64,000 bases of DNA from assembly GCF_040702995.1 (NCBI RefSeq), contig NZ_CP159992.1, positions 955,501 through 1,019,500 of the forward strand. Direction: 5' to 3'. This DNA is from Paenibacillus sp. AN1007. GTDB lineage: Bacteria; Bacillota; Bacilli; Paenibacillales; Paenibacillaceae. The translations under genes and the position numbers were made by a program. Shown here piece after piece: positions 56,887 to 64,000 of this stretch. The notes under the pieces are model-generated. The model made no database searches, was not told where the DNA came from, and saw only the letters and a list, made by a program, of their open reading frames with translations. Position 1 is the stretch's first letter. Every line of letters starts with the position of its first letter.

Positions 56887-59586
56887 ATGAAAACGGTTAA
56901 AAAATGGAGTTCAACCCTGCTGGCCGCAGCGCTGGTAATGACGACGGTTCCTTTTCAGCAGACGGCTTTTGCGCAGGAGCAGCAGACTGAGCAGGCAAGC
57001 AGCACGGAATCTTCGGTGTCATCGACGGTGTCCAAACAGAACGTCAATGTGCTGCATGCCGATTTTGAAGATGGGACACTTCAAGGCTGGATTCCTCGCA
57101 TTGGCAGCGAGAAGCTGACGGTATCACAGCAGGAAGCGCACCAAGGTACATACAGCATGCTGGTCTCTAATAGGGAGCGTTCTTATTACGGGCCGAGTTT
57201 GCCGCTGAAAGGCCTGTTAAAACCGAATAAGACGTATAATATATCGGTTTATGTCAAGCTTACGGAGAAGCCTGCTTCAGATCAGACCATTCAGCTTACG
57301 GCTTATAAGAAGAACGGGGCGGAGAGCTGGAACATGCTGGACAAGGTCACGATCCCCAAAGATGACTGGCAGCAGTGGCATAAGATTACTGCGACATTCC
57401 AATACAGCGATAATCCTGCGGAATTGAATTTGTTTATTGAGACGCCTTATGTCTCTGAGGATGCGGTAGATACGCTGTCATTTTATGTGGATGACGTAAC
57501 GATTGAGGAGGCAGGGGAGCTGGCTATCGAGACGGATATTCCTTCTTTGCAGGATCTGTACCAGAGCGAGTTTCCGATTGGAGCTGCTGTCTACCGCTGG
57601 CAGTTGGAAGGAGCTTATGGGCAGTTATTATCCAAACATTTTAACAGCTTGACGGCAACGTATGAGATGAAACCGAAATTCGTTTCGCCATCCAACGGTG
57701 TGTATGATTTCCAAGCATCGGATGAGTATGTTGAATTTGCAGCGAAGCATGATATGGGCTTGCGAGGACATGCCCTGCTCTGGCATATCGATGCAGCGGA
57801 ATGGATGTTCAAGGACGATCAGGGCAATCCTGCAAGCAGGGAGCTGCTGCTCAGCCGAATTCAGAACTACGTCGATACCGTGATGAAAAGATATAAAGGC
57901 AAAATTTATGCCTGGGACGTAGTAAATGAAGCGATTGCGGACAGTAACGGTGATGCAAATGGACTGCGCAAAAGCCCGTTCTACGAGTTGATCGGACCGG
58001 ATTATATAGAGAAAACCTATGAGTTCGCACGGGCTGCCGACCCGGATGCGAAATTATACTATAACGAGTACTACACCGAAATTCCTGAAAAAAGAGAGCA
58101 TATGTACCAGCTGGTCAAACGGTTAAAAGAAAAAGGGTTGATTGATGGTGTCGGTCTGCAATCCCACTATAACCTTGAATCTCCGCCCATTGAAGAGATT
58201 GAAAAAACAATCAATCTGTTTGCGGGACTTGGACTGGATATCCAGATTACCGAGCTGGATGTAGACAGCGGTATCCCTTTTGGTGAGGAACTGCCTCAGG
58301 ACGTCGCGGTGAAGCAGGCCTATCGGTATAAAGAATTGTTTGATCTGTACAAGAAACATAGTGACGTGATCTCATCCGTGACCTTATGGGGTCTGCAGGA
58401 TGAGAAATCGTATAACAATCAAGCCTTTTTATTCGATCAAGCCCTGCAGTCCAAACCGGCCTATTGGGGTTTAGCTGACGAATCAAGCCTGCCAGTTCTG
58501 ACAAAACGCGCGGTTACACTGTCCGGCACACCACAAACGAAGGCAGCCAAACAAGATCCTCTATGGAACAAAGCCGTGTCGACAGCATTAAAAGGAAATA
58601 CGGGTGCAGCATCGTTCCGCACCTTGTGGGATAACAAAAATCTGTATGTGCTGATTGATGTTAAGGATACTGTCAAAAATGCAGGCGATAAAGTGGAATT
58701 GTTCGTTGATCTGAACAATGGTAAAACACCTGTTTATGAGGCGGATGACCGGCATATTACGATAAGCCGTGCAGGCAAAGTGACAGGGCCTAAACCGCAA
58801 GCCTATCGTGTTCGTGAGGGAGCTCACGGCTATCAGGTTGAAGTCTCCATACCGCTGTCTGATGCGCCAGGCATTTCCGCACGTGAGATCGGGCTGGATG
58901 TTCGGGTGACAGACGGTGGAAACGGCGGGGGAGAAGAACAGTCTGTTCTATATTGGAATGACAGAACATTATCCCAGGAACAGGATACAAGTAAATATGG
59001 TGTAATTCAGTTTGCAAGTATGCCTAAATCAGCCAAAGCGCTGCAGGGGATGGCGACCATTGATGGGGAGAAGGACGCAAAGTGGAATAAAGTCGCTCCA
59101 TTCCAAGTTACACCTCTGAGTGCGAACGGGGGTGCATCGGCGGAAGCCCGTGCGATGTGGTCTGGTCAGGATCTGTATCTGCTTGTTGATGTCACCGACC
59201 CGCAGATTATAACGGACGCCGCCGACCCTTGGGATCAGGATTCAATAGAGATTTTCCTGGATGAAAATCATCAGCGCACTCCGTTCTATCAATATGATGA
59301 TGCCCAGTTCAGAATTAGTGCAGATAACGTGGCTACTTTTGCAGGCAGTGCTTCCCCGGGCCGCCTTGAAAGTGCAGTCAAGAAAACAGCGAAAGGATAT
59401 CAGATCGAGGCCAAAATCAGACTGCAGTCCCTCACACCGAAAACAGGTGATGTCATCGGATTCGAACTTCAGATTAACGATAATCAGGGCAATAACAACA
59501 AAAGCACGGCGAAGTGGAATGACCTAACCAATGATAGCTGGAAGAACACTTCCCAATACGGCATTCTGACGTTCTCTAATAAGTAG
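56887..59586 (+). CDS. secreted modular endo-1,4-beta-xylanase: CBM22-GH10-CBM9-CBM9
   Basis: This 899-aa protein has a signal peptide (1-29), a Ser/Thr/Gln linker, one CBM22/CBM4_9 module (about 53-210: ADFEDGTLQGWIPR), and a GH10 barrel (about 215-532). The acid/base is Glu348 in WDVVNEAI and the nucleophile Glu456 in ITELDVD. Two CBM9 modules (about 540-715 and 717-899) end the protein. It cuts the xylan backbone outside the cell; CBM9 modules often grip reducing ends. There is no SLH region, so it is freely secreted. GAGAGGAGG precedes the ATG. Confidence 0.94.
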   Translation: MKTVKKWSSTLLAAALVMTTVPFQQTAFAQEQQTEQASSTESSVSSTVSKQNVNVLHADFEDGTLQGWIPRIGSEKLTVSQQEAHQGTYSMLVSNRERSYYGPSLPLKGLLKPNKTYNISVYVKLTEKPASDQTIQLTAYKKNGAESWNMLDKVTIPKDDWQQWHKITATFQYSDNPAELNLFIETPYVSEDAVDTLSFYVDDVTIEEAGELAIETDIPSLQDLYQSEFPIGAAVYRWQLEGAYGQLLSKHFNSLTATYEMKPKFVSPSNGVYDFQASDEYVEFAAKHDMGLRGHALLWHIDAAEWMFKDDQGNPASRELLLSRIQNYVDTVMKRYKGKIYAWDVVNEAIADSNGDANGLRKSPFYELIGPDYIEKTYEFARAADPDAKLYYNEYYTEIPEKREHMYQLVKRLKEKGLIDGVGLQSHYNLESPPIEEIEKTINLFAGLGLDIQITELDVDSGIPFGEELPQDVAVKQAYRYKELFDLYKKHSDVISSVTLWGLQDEKSYNNQAFLFDQALQSKPAYWGLADESSLPVLTKRAVTLSGTPQTKAAKQDPLWNKAVSTALKGNTGAASFRTLWDNKNLYVLIDVKDTVKNAGDKVELFVDLNNGKTPVYEADDRHITISRAGKVTGPKPQAYRVREGAHGYQVEVSIPLSDAPGISAREIGLDVRVTDGGNGGGEEQSVLYWNDRTLSQEQDTSKYGVIQFASMPKSAKALQGMATIDGEKDAKWNKVAPFQVTPLSANGGASAEARAMWSGQDLYLLVDVTDPQIITDAADPWDQDSIEIFLDENHQRTPFYQYDDAQFRISADNVATFAGSASPGRLESAVKKTAKGYQIEAKIRLQSLTPKTGDVIGFELQINDNQGNNNKSTAKWNDLTNDSWKNTSQYGILTFSNK

Positions 59587-59696
59587 AGGTATAGGATGGT
59601 ACAGTCTCAAATGTGAGAGTACATTTGTTGTTCTAAACGGAGTTGATCTCGGTTTACAGATGGATCGGAGATGATATATACGTTCGTAAAGAAACC

Positions 59697-59727
59697 AAAA
59701 AGCTGCGAGAACATCTCGGCAGCTTTT
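59697..59727. terminator. bidirectional terminator
   Basis: AAAAAGCTGC pairs with GCAGCTTTTT, with an inner CGAGA/TCTCG stem, between the convergent xylanase and phosphatase genes. Confidence 0.88.
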
Positions 59728-59759
59728 TGGGTATTTGTTTGTTTTTTAGCGGGTTCTTC

Positions 59760-61412
59760 TTACTGGATTAGATTCACAGCGCCCTGTGGTACAAAAGCAT
59801 CTACGCCATTGTATACAATTACGCCTTCGAGTTCTGTTTTCTTACCGTTCACAAGGGCTGTATTTTTATAAATTTGCAGTTCAAGCTTGGTGCTGCCTTT
59901 GGTTACGAGAATCTTCGGATTTTTAACATCCGTCAGATCCAGTTTGTAAGCTGCACCTTTTGCTGTAAATGCCTGCTTGGCAGGTACGAACAACTGCTTG
60001 CTTACGCTGTCCAGATCCAGATCGAGTACACGAGCCATATATTTGGCTACATCCGTATTATCAATAACACCGAATGGACGATCATTGTTAGGAGCATACG
60101 TGTAGAGTACAACATCTCCGCCTGTATGTCCGCCAGTTGTCCAGCCAATGCCTGCGCGTTTGCTGATCATCGGACCAACAACGTAGTTCAGGCTGCCTGA
60201 CTCCGCGTCTTTAATCGCAGCGACTTCCTCCGAAGTCAAATCCGTAATGCCGTAGTACTGTTTCATCAACGCTTTGATGTTGGTACGTTTCGCATTCAGC
60301 TTCGCTTCTACGCCCTCACCTGTCAGCTTGGCTTTTTTCAGAGGTCCTATAAACGTAGACAACGGCTCTTTATCATACGTGCCTGTTGTGGACGCGTTAC
60401 CGATGGTCAGTCCGCCGTTCTGGTGGTCGGATACGGCAACAACAACCGTTTCTCCGTCGGATTTGGCGAAATCCATGGCAGCTTTCACGGCATCATCAAA
60501 AGCAAGCACGTCACTTATAATACCAATCGGATCATTGGCGTGAGCCGCCCAGTCCACCTTGCTGCCTTCGACCATCAGGAAGAAACCCTTCTCGTTTTTG
60601 GACAGCACTTCAATCGCTTTGGACGTCATCTGGGCAAGACTTGGCTGCTTGGCAGGATCACGGTCCATATGGTATGACATGCCTGTCGGAGCAAACATCC
60701 CCCACAGCTTGCCCGAAGTTGATGCTTTCATCGCAGCAGGTGTAGTTACGTAATCGTAGCCGAGCGCTTTGATGGAGGCCACGAGGTTGTTGCCATCTTT
60801 GCGTCCTGCCGGTTCCAGATATTTGCTGCCGCCGCCGAGTACAACATCAATGCCATTGAATACCTGCTGCTTGCTGAGTGCATCGTAGTTTTTACGGTCA
60901 GGATAATGCGCTGAGAAGTCCGCCGGTGTGGCATGCATAATTTCGGATGTAGCTACAATACCGGTTGATTTGCCCGCCAGCTTGGAAGCTTCCAACACGG
61001 AAGCCACCGGTTTTCTTTCGTCTCCTGGTGCAATCGCCTTTTGTCCAGGCATCGTGGCCTTGTCCGGCAGTACACCGACATAACCGGTATGGGATTTATG
61101 TCCTGTCGCAAAGGCTGTTCCTGCAGGAGCAGAGTCCGCAATCGGAGCATCCGCAGAGTGTGTACGCACCATACCGCTTGCCATGGAATCAATGGTCAGA
61201 GAAGAGCCTTTGTACCAACGAGCCAGAGCGGCAGCATCATTAGCCATACCGTCAGGAATGAGGATGATTACATTTTTAATAGGTGAACCAGAAGTGGTTG
61301 AAGTACCATCTTCCACAGCCCAAGCTGCGCTGCTGCCTCCCAGCGCAGCGGTAACAATGGTGGTCACCGCGAGCATCATTTTGGCTGCACGGGTACTGAA
61401 ACGATTTAACAT
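59760..61412 (-). CDS. secreted alkaline phosphatase with C-terminal wall-side domain
   Basis: The 550-aa product has a signal peptide (about 1-33). The alkaline phosphatase core has metal ligands from IILIPDGMANDAAALARWY, nucleophile Ser in APIADSAPAGTAFATGHKSH and late His ligands in VSDHQNGGL and TGGHTGGD. A C-terminal domain of about 90 residues (KLELQIYKNTALVNGKKTEL, VIVYNGVDAFVPQGAVNLI) resembles copper-amine-oxidase-N-type repeats common in Paenibacillus exoproteins. AGGAGG touches the ATG at 61418, so the ATG at 61412, six bases away, is preferred. It releases phosphate from organic esters and is controlled by the Pho box upstream. Confidence 0.92.
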   Translation of the reverse strand: MLNRFSTRAAKMMLAVTTIVTAALGGSSAAWAVEDGTSTTSGSPIKNVIILIPDGMANDAAALARWYKGSSLTIDSMASGMVRTHSADAPIADSAPAGTAFATGHKSHTGYVGVLPDKATMPGQKAIAPGDERKPVASVLEASKLAGKSTGIVATSEIMHATPADFSAHYPDRKNYDALSKQQVFNGIDVVLGGGSKYLEPAGRKDGNNLVASIKALGYDYVTTPAAMKASTSGKLWGMFAPTGMSYHMDRDPAKQPSLAQMTSKAIEVLSKNEKGFFLMVEGSKVDWAAHANDPIGIISDVLAFDDAVKAAMDFAKSDGETVVVAVSDHQNGGLTIGNASTTGTYDKEPLSTFIGPLKKAKLTGEGVEAKLNAKRTNIKALMKQYYGITDLTSEEVAAIKDAESGSLNYVVGPMISKRAGIGWTTGGHTGGDVVLYTYAPNNDRPFGVIDNTDVAKYMARVLDLDLDSVSKQLFVPAKQAFTAKGAAYKLDLTDVKNPKILVTKGSTKLELQIYKNTALVNGKKTELEGVIVYNGVDAFVPQGAVNLIQ

Positions 61413-61458
61413 GAACATCCTCCTAAGATATATGTATAGTTTAGTATCCAGAACCCAG

Positions 61459-61510
61459 TGTATACATCAATTGCTAAACCAGCGTTAGATTTGGGTTAAT
61501 TAAATGTAAA
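61459..61510 (-). promoter_or_regulatory. PhoP box and -10 element of the alkaline phosphatase gene
   Basis: Read on the - strand, TTTACA, TTAACC, CTAACG and TTAGCA are each separated by exactly five bases (61510 down to 61472), the PhoP direct-repeat layout of TTAACA-like hexamers. Seven bases later comes TATACA (61464-61459), a -10. Confidence 0.85.
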
Positions 61511-61574
61511 AATTACGATTATAAGTCAATGCTGTCATAACAAACGAACTGGACAAAAGGATGAGCGCTCTTGT

Positions 61575-63551
61575 ATGTTAAGGAATAAATCGGACTCACA
61601 GAAAAAGGGTCCAACGAAGATTTTGGGGTGGTCCATGATGGGGGAATGGTCAGAAGCCATTCAATGGTGGAATAACAACCAAGTGAAACTTATAGATATC
61701 CGATACCGAATGCTGCAGCCAGGTCAGGAACTGGCGGAATATATGCTGCCAGCCCGGGCTTTTGTGATGATCAGTAAGGGTGAAGCTGACATTCAGTTTG
61801 GAACAAACAGGATTATATCGGATCAGTCGCTCCTGCTGCACGGTGAAAAAGGTATACTGTTGAGTATAGGCAGTGTGAAGCAGCCTCTGCATTTTTTTCT
61901 AATCCTGTATAAACCACAATTGAATGCGGTTAGTGCTGACTCATCCCTTAATGTAAACATGCTGGCTGCAGCGGCGTCTTTGCCGGCTGTGTACCATTTT
62001 GCACTCTCCTATCCGTTAACGATTTTTCCTATCGTGGAAAAAATGACGGAGTTCTGGACGAGCAGCGAGGAACTGGATCGCCTGCAGGTTACAGGGCTAT
62101 TTTACCAATTTGTCTATGAGCAATTCCGCCAGTGGAAGATGGCACGTCAGCAGCTGGTTGAATCCATGGAGCTGCCAGAGCAGATTGAAGCCTACATTCA
62201 GGAGCACTATGCACATTCCATCTCGATGGAGAATATGGCGGCACATTTCCATTACAGCACACATTATCTGGCCCGGGTATTTAAGCGCAAATACGGATGC
62301 AGTCCGATGGATTATGTCATTCAAACCCGGATCAAACGGGCCCAGACACTGCTGGCAGAGACGGAGTTCCAGATTCGGGAGGTGGCAGAGACTGTGGGAT
62401 ACAAGGACCTGTACTACTTCAGCCGCATTTTCAAACGAACGACAGGAGAGACACCGGCACAATACAAAATGCGCAGCCATCGAATCCAAGGTTCAAATCG
62501 TACGAACAAGAGGTCGGAATCGTTCATTGCTGACGGTAACTTGTCTCGTTATATTGGTAATAACGATAATCATTATCAATACGACACATGGAGCGTGAAC
62601 GATTTGAATTTTGGTTTTAAGCCTACATTGGCAGTCAGTTTATTATTTAGTTTATCTCTGCTGCTCGCAGCTTGCGGGGGTGGGGCGGAGACCCCGACTG
62701 CAGCAGGTACGGATACAGCAGCAAAATCCATGCGAATGTATACGGATGCTTCAGGAAGAAAGGTTGAGATTCCAGCACAGCCTTCGAAACCTGTCATCAT
62801 TACCTACGGAGGCTATCTGCTGCCTCTTGGTATGAAACCCGCAGGAGCAAACACGGAAACGCTGGAGCGGTATCCTGAAGAACTCGCAGGTGTGCCGGAC
62901 ATTGGTTCGGGTAACGGTAACGTTGAAATGATCTCAGGCCTGGAACCCGACGTAATCATCGTACCGGACTACACAAGCAAGGAAATTGTAGGCACATACG
63001 AGAAGATCGCACCAACGATTACAGTAGCTTGGGGCGGTGATCCGGATGTAATCAATACGCTGAGAACGATGGGCGACATTATGGATCGCAAGGATGAAGC
63101 GGAGCAGTGGATTGCGAAGTTTGAGGAGAAGCTGAAGAGCATTCGCAGTGAATTAAACATCAATATTAAACCGGGGACAACTGCGATGTCATTTGTGATC
63201 TACAATAAGGAGGTTCTGCTCGGCGGTGAAGGTGGTACATTAGGCAAACTGATCTATGAGGATTTCGGGTTCTCGATGCCTGAGCAGTATAAAGTATACT
63301 CTGACGGCGGCACGGTGCTTTCTTTGGAAAAGCTGGCAGACAAGCCCGCAGACTACTTCTTCACTCAGATGGAAGACGAAGAGATGGACCAGATGATGGA
63401 ACTGTTTGAGGAGCCGGTATACCAGAGCATCCCTGCGATCAAAAATAACCGAATTATTAACGTGTCCCGAAACTACTGGAATTACGGGCCGTATCTGGCG
63501 GATAAGGGTCTGGATAGTTTGATTGAGCAGGTGAAGAATCTGCAGCAGTAG
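61575..63551 (+). CDS. AraC regulator joined in frame to a FeuA-like siderophore-binding lipoprotein
   Basis: One 658-codon frame contains two proteins' worth of sequence. Residues 1-200 are a cupin-like sensor. Residues 200-298 are an AraC DNA-binding domain (SMENMAAHFHYSTHYLARVF, VAETVGYKDLYYFSRIFKRT). Residues 299-343 are a low-complexity linker whose DNA holds a Fur box. Residues 344-370 are a lipoprotein signal with LLAACGGG (Cys367). Residues 385-658 are an iron-siderophore binding domain (VEIPAQPSKPVIITYGGYLL, GNGNVEMISGLEPDVIIVPD). Btr of Bacillus fuses AraC to a FeuA-like domain but, as far as I recall, without a secretion signal. Either one chain spans the membrane, or the second half is also made separately from 62604. 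Confidence 0.8.
   Translation: MLRNKSDSQKKGPTKILGWSMMGEWSEAIQWWNNNQVKLIDIRYRMLQPGQELAEYMLPARAFVMISKGEADIQFGTNRIISDQSLLLHGEKGILLSIGSVKQPLHFFLILYKPQLNAVSADSSLNVNMLAAAASLPAVYHFALSYPLTIFPIVEKMTEFWTSSEELDRLQVTGLFYQFVYEQFRQWKMARQQLVESMELPEQIEAYIQEHYAHSISMENMAAHFHYSTHYLARVFKRKYGCSPMDYVIQTRIKRAQTLLAETEFQIREVAETVGYKDLYYFSRIFKRTTGETPAQYKMRSHRIQGSNRTNKRSESFIADGNLSRYIGNNDNHYQYDTWSVNDLNFGFKPTLAVSLLFSLSLLLAACGGGAETPTAAGTDTAAKSMRMYTDASGRKVEIPAQPSKPVIITYGGYLLPLGMKPAGANTETLERYPEELAGVPDIGSGNGNVEMISGLEPDVIIVPDYTSKEIVGTYEKIAPTITVAWGGDPDVINTLRTMGDIMDRKDEAEQWIAKFEEKLKSIRSELNINIKPGTTAMSFVIYNKEVLLGGEGGTLGKLIYEDFGFSMPEQYKVYSDGGTVLSLEKLADKPADYFFTQMEDEEMDQMMELFEEPVYQSIPAIKNNRIINVSRNYWNYGPYLADKGLDSLIEQVKNLQQ
62541..62570 (+). 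promoter_or_regulatory. putative internal promoter for the lipoprotein half
   Basis: TTGTCT (62541-62546), 18-base spacer, GATAAT (62565-62570). The -10 lies inside the Fur box, the usual place for iron repression. Confidence 0.55.
62559..62577. promoter_or_regulatory. Fur box inside the AraC-lipoprotein frame
   Basis: The 19-mer matches the classical Fur consensus GATAATGATAATCATTATC at 17 of 19 positions. Its core CGATAATCATTATCA (62564-62578) matches the 7-1-7 consensus TGATAATNATTATCA except for the first base. It is in the linker between regulator and lipoprotein domains. Confidence 0.85.
62604..63551 (+). CDS. possible separately translated FeuA-like siderophore-binding lipoprotein
   Basis: A TTG at 62604, ten bases after TGGAG (62589-62593) and about 27 bases after the predicted Fur-controlled transcript start, would open a 315-aa lipoprotein: NFGFKPTLAVSLLFSLSLL, then LAAC and an iron-siderophore binding domain. 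The length equals typical FeuA proteins. It is in frame with the upstream AraC sequence, with no stop between. This is an alternative reading of the same frame as the entry at 61575, not an additional gene. Confidence 0.6.
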   Translation: MNFGFKPTLAVSLLFSLSLLLAACGGGAETPTAAGTDTAAKSMRMYTDASGRKVEIPAQPSKPVIITYGGYLLPLGMKPAGANTETLERYPEELAGVPDIGSGNGNVEMISGLEPDVIIVPDYTSKEIVGTYEKIAPTITVAWGGDPDVINTLRTMGDIMDRKDEAEQWIAKFEEKLKSIRSELNINIKPGTTAMSFVIYNKEVLLGGEGGTLGKLIYEDFGFSMPEQYKVYSDGGTVLSLEKLADKPADYFFTQMEDEEMDQMMELFEEPVYQSIPAIKNNRIINVSRNYWNYGPYLADKGLDSLIEQVKNLQQ

Positions 63552-63589
63552 GCTGACCCAGACGAGCTGCAGTCATCTGATCTCAACAT

Positions 63590-63632
63590 AGGCTATGGAT
63601 GAATCCAATAGGATTCGTTCATGGCTTTTTTT
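63590..63632 (+). terminator. rho-independent terminator after the lipoprotein
   Basis: GGCTATGGATGAATCC pairs with GGATTCGTTCATGGCT (mismatched at two or three positions) and is followed by TTTTTTT. Confidence 0.88.
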
Positions 63633-63691
63633 GAGGGGAAATTGAAATGGAGGAGATGCTGCAGTATTCGGGATTGCATGATAAAAAGGTA

Positions 63692-63720
63692 TTGCTAGCG
63701 CTTTCATTATGTGCTAATAT
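63692..63720 (+). promoter_or_regulatory. promoter overlapped by a cre-like site
   Basis: TTGCTA (63692-63697), 17-base spacer, TAATAT (63715-63720). TTGCTAGCGCTTTCAT (63692-63707) matches cre with one mismatch and covers the -35. The transcript would start near 63727. Confidence 0.65.
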
Positions 63721-63733
63721 CACGATAATAACA

Positions 63734-63762
63734 GGATTGTAACCGATCTGAGGGCAAGACCT
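63734..63762 (+). promoter_or_regulatory. RAT-like motif E1 (no clear terminator)
   Basis: GGATTGTAACCG, loop, GAGGGCAAGACCT. The GGCAAGACCT end is closer to sacB-type than to licT-type RATs. No overlapping T-tailed hairpin is visible downstream. Confidence 0.65.
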
Positions 63763-63850
63763 GTTCCAGTTCATTCGTTGGATCATTCATCAGACGATTG
63801 ATTGCGTCTATTAAAGTAAGCCAATTTAATACCATACCTCATTATTCTCA

Positions 63851-63879
63851 GGGTTGTTACGTAATTGCAGGCAAAACCT
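63851..63879 (+). promoter_or_regulatory. RAT E2
   Basis: GGGTTGTTACG, loop, GCAGGCAAAACCT, overlapping the terminator at 63873. The second base pair of the stem differs (GGGTTG for GGATTG). Confidence 0.85.
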
Positions 63880-63940
63880 GAATTGAGGGCGGCAGACCAT
63901 GCTATAGCACAGTCTGTTTGCCTTTGATTCAGGTTTTTTT
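63873..63940 (+). terminator. RAT-overlapped terminator at the right edge
   Basis: AAAACCTGAAT (63873-63883) pairs with ATTCAGGTTTT (63927-63937), with an inner GGCAGAC/GTCTG stem, then TTTTTTT. Confidence 0.9.
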
Positions 63941-63988
63941 ATATAAAAAATCGGCCTGAATGTCATAACTGAAAGGGTGCAGCAGTTC

Positions 63989-64000
63989 ATGTCAGCAGAG
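63989..64000 (+). CDS. start of a RAT-controlled gene, cut by window edge
   Basis: An ATG at 63989 follows GAAAGGGTG and the RAT-terminator leader; only four codons (M S A E) are inside the window. From the leader it is expected to encode a PTS permease or glycosidase. Identity cannot be read. Confidence 0.35.

Larger units (their letters stand above)
63552..63988. other. 437-base leader region at the right edge
   Basis: No gene is supported. It holds a terminator, a cre-like site overlapping a promoter, and two RAT motifs, the second with an overlapping terminator. This indicates that a sugar-utilisation gene begins at the window edge. Confidence 0.75.

Overview
The window reads as one chromosomal stretch of a low-to-moderate GC, spore-former-type Firmicute, most likely Paenibacillus. 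Signs are strong AGGAGG ribosome-binding sites, many TTG and GTG starts, an SLH-anchored enzyme, secreted plant-polysaccharide hydrolases, a LicT/BglG antitermination regulon, a YoaJ-type expansin and KhtTU-type antiporter genes. No rRNA, tRNA, CRISPR or complete insertion sequence was seen. One 160-bp MITE-like element is present.

Layout. 1-8.0 kb: glycan-degradation block with two GH30 enzymes (the first cut by the window edge), a cytoplasmic GH35 beta-galactosidase and a secreted GH43-AbfB protein; the mix suggests type II arabinogalactan. 8.3-15.4 kb: mostly housekeeping (acetyltransferases, ExoA, meso-DAP dehydrogenase, glutamate dehydrogenase) plus small peptides and a lipoprotein. 15.6-18 kb: K+/H+ antiporter operon led by a GreA-C-like protein and a possible leader peptide. 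18.3-25.5 kb: expansin, quinone oxidoreductase, cyclase, MFS transporter with a 38-aa companion, ROK-type regulator, sugar O-acetyltransferase. 25.5-32.5 kb: an unusual peptide-type ABC transporter. Its binding protein looks circularly permuted, both permeases carry long N-terminal extensions, and its ATPase is a two-domain fusion encoded divergently. 32.5-35.8 kb: lipoprotein, GAF-LuxR regulator, SuFu-domain protein, Xre/MbcA-like small protein.

35.9-44 kb: beta-glucoside regulon. Two 6-phospho-beta-glucosidases, an SLH-anchored esterase, a BglG/LicT antiterminator and a BCA-type PTS permease lie behind four RAT-terminator switches. Two more RAT-like motifs, one with a terminator, sit at the right edge (63.7-63.9 kb) behind a promoter overlapped by a cre-like site. 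A likely model is that substrate entering through the PTS relieves the antiterminator, which then opens all these leaders; CcpA would add glucose repression.

44-56 kb: PilZ protein, two clusters of small acidic unknown proteins, an ECF sigma/anti-sigma pair, a PL1 pectate lyase, and two tandem chemoreceptor-like proteins with SigD-like -10 elements; the MITE lies in the leader of the second. 56-64 kb: VOC protein, modular GH10 xylanase, PhoP-box-controlled alkaline phosphatase, and an open reading frame joining an AraC regulator to a FeuA-like siderophore-binding lipoprotein. The join contains a near-consensus Fur box, a promoter and a second start.

The candidates most worth following are the permuted ABC transporter, the AraC/lipoprotein join with its embedded Fur promoter, and the dispersed RAT regulon that includes a cell-surface esterase. 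All family calls were made by reading the sequence, without database searches.
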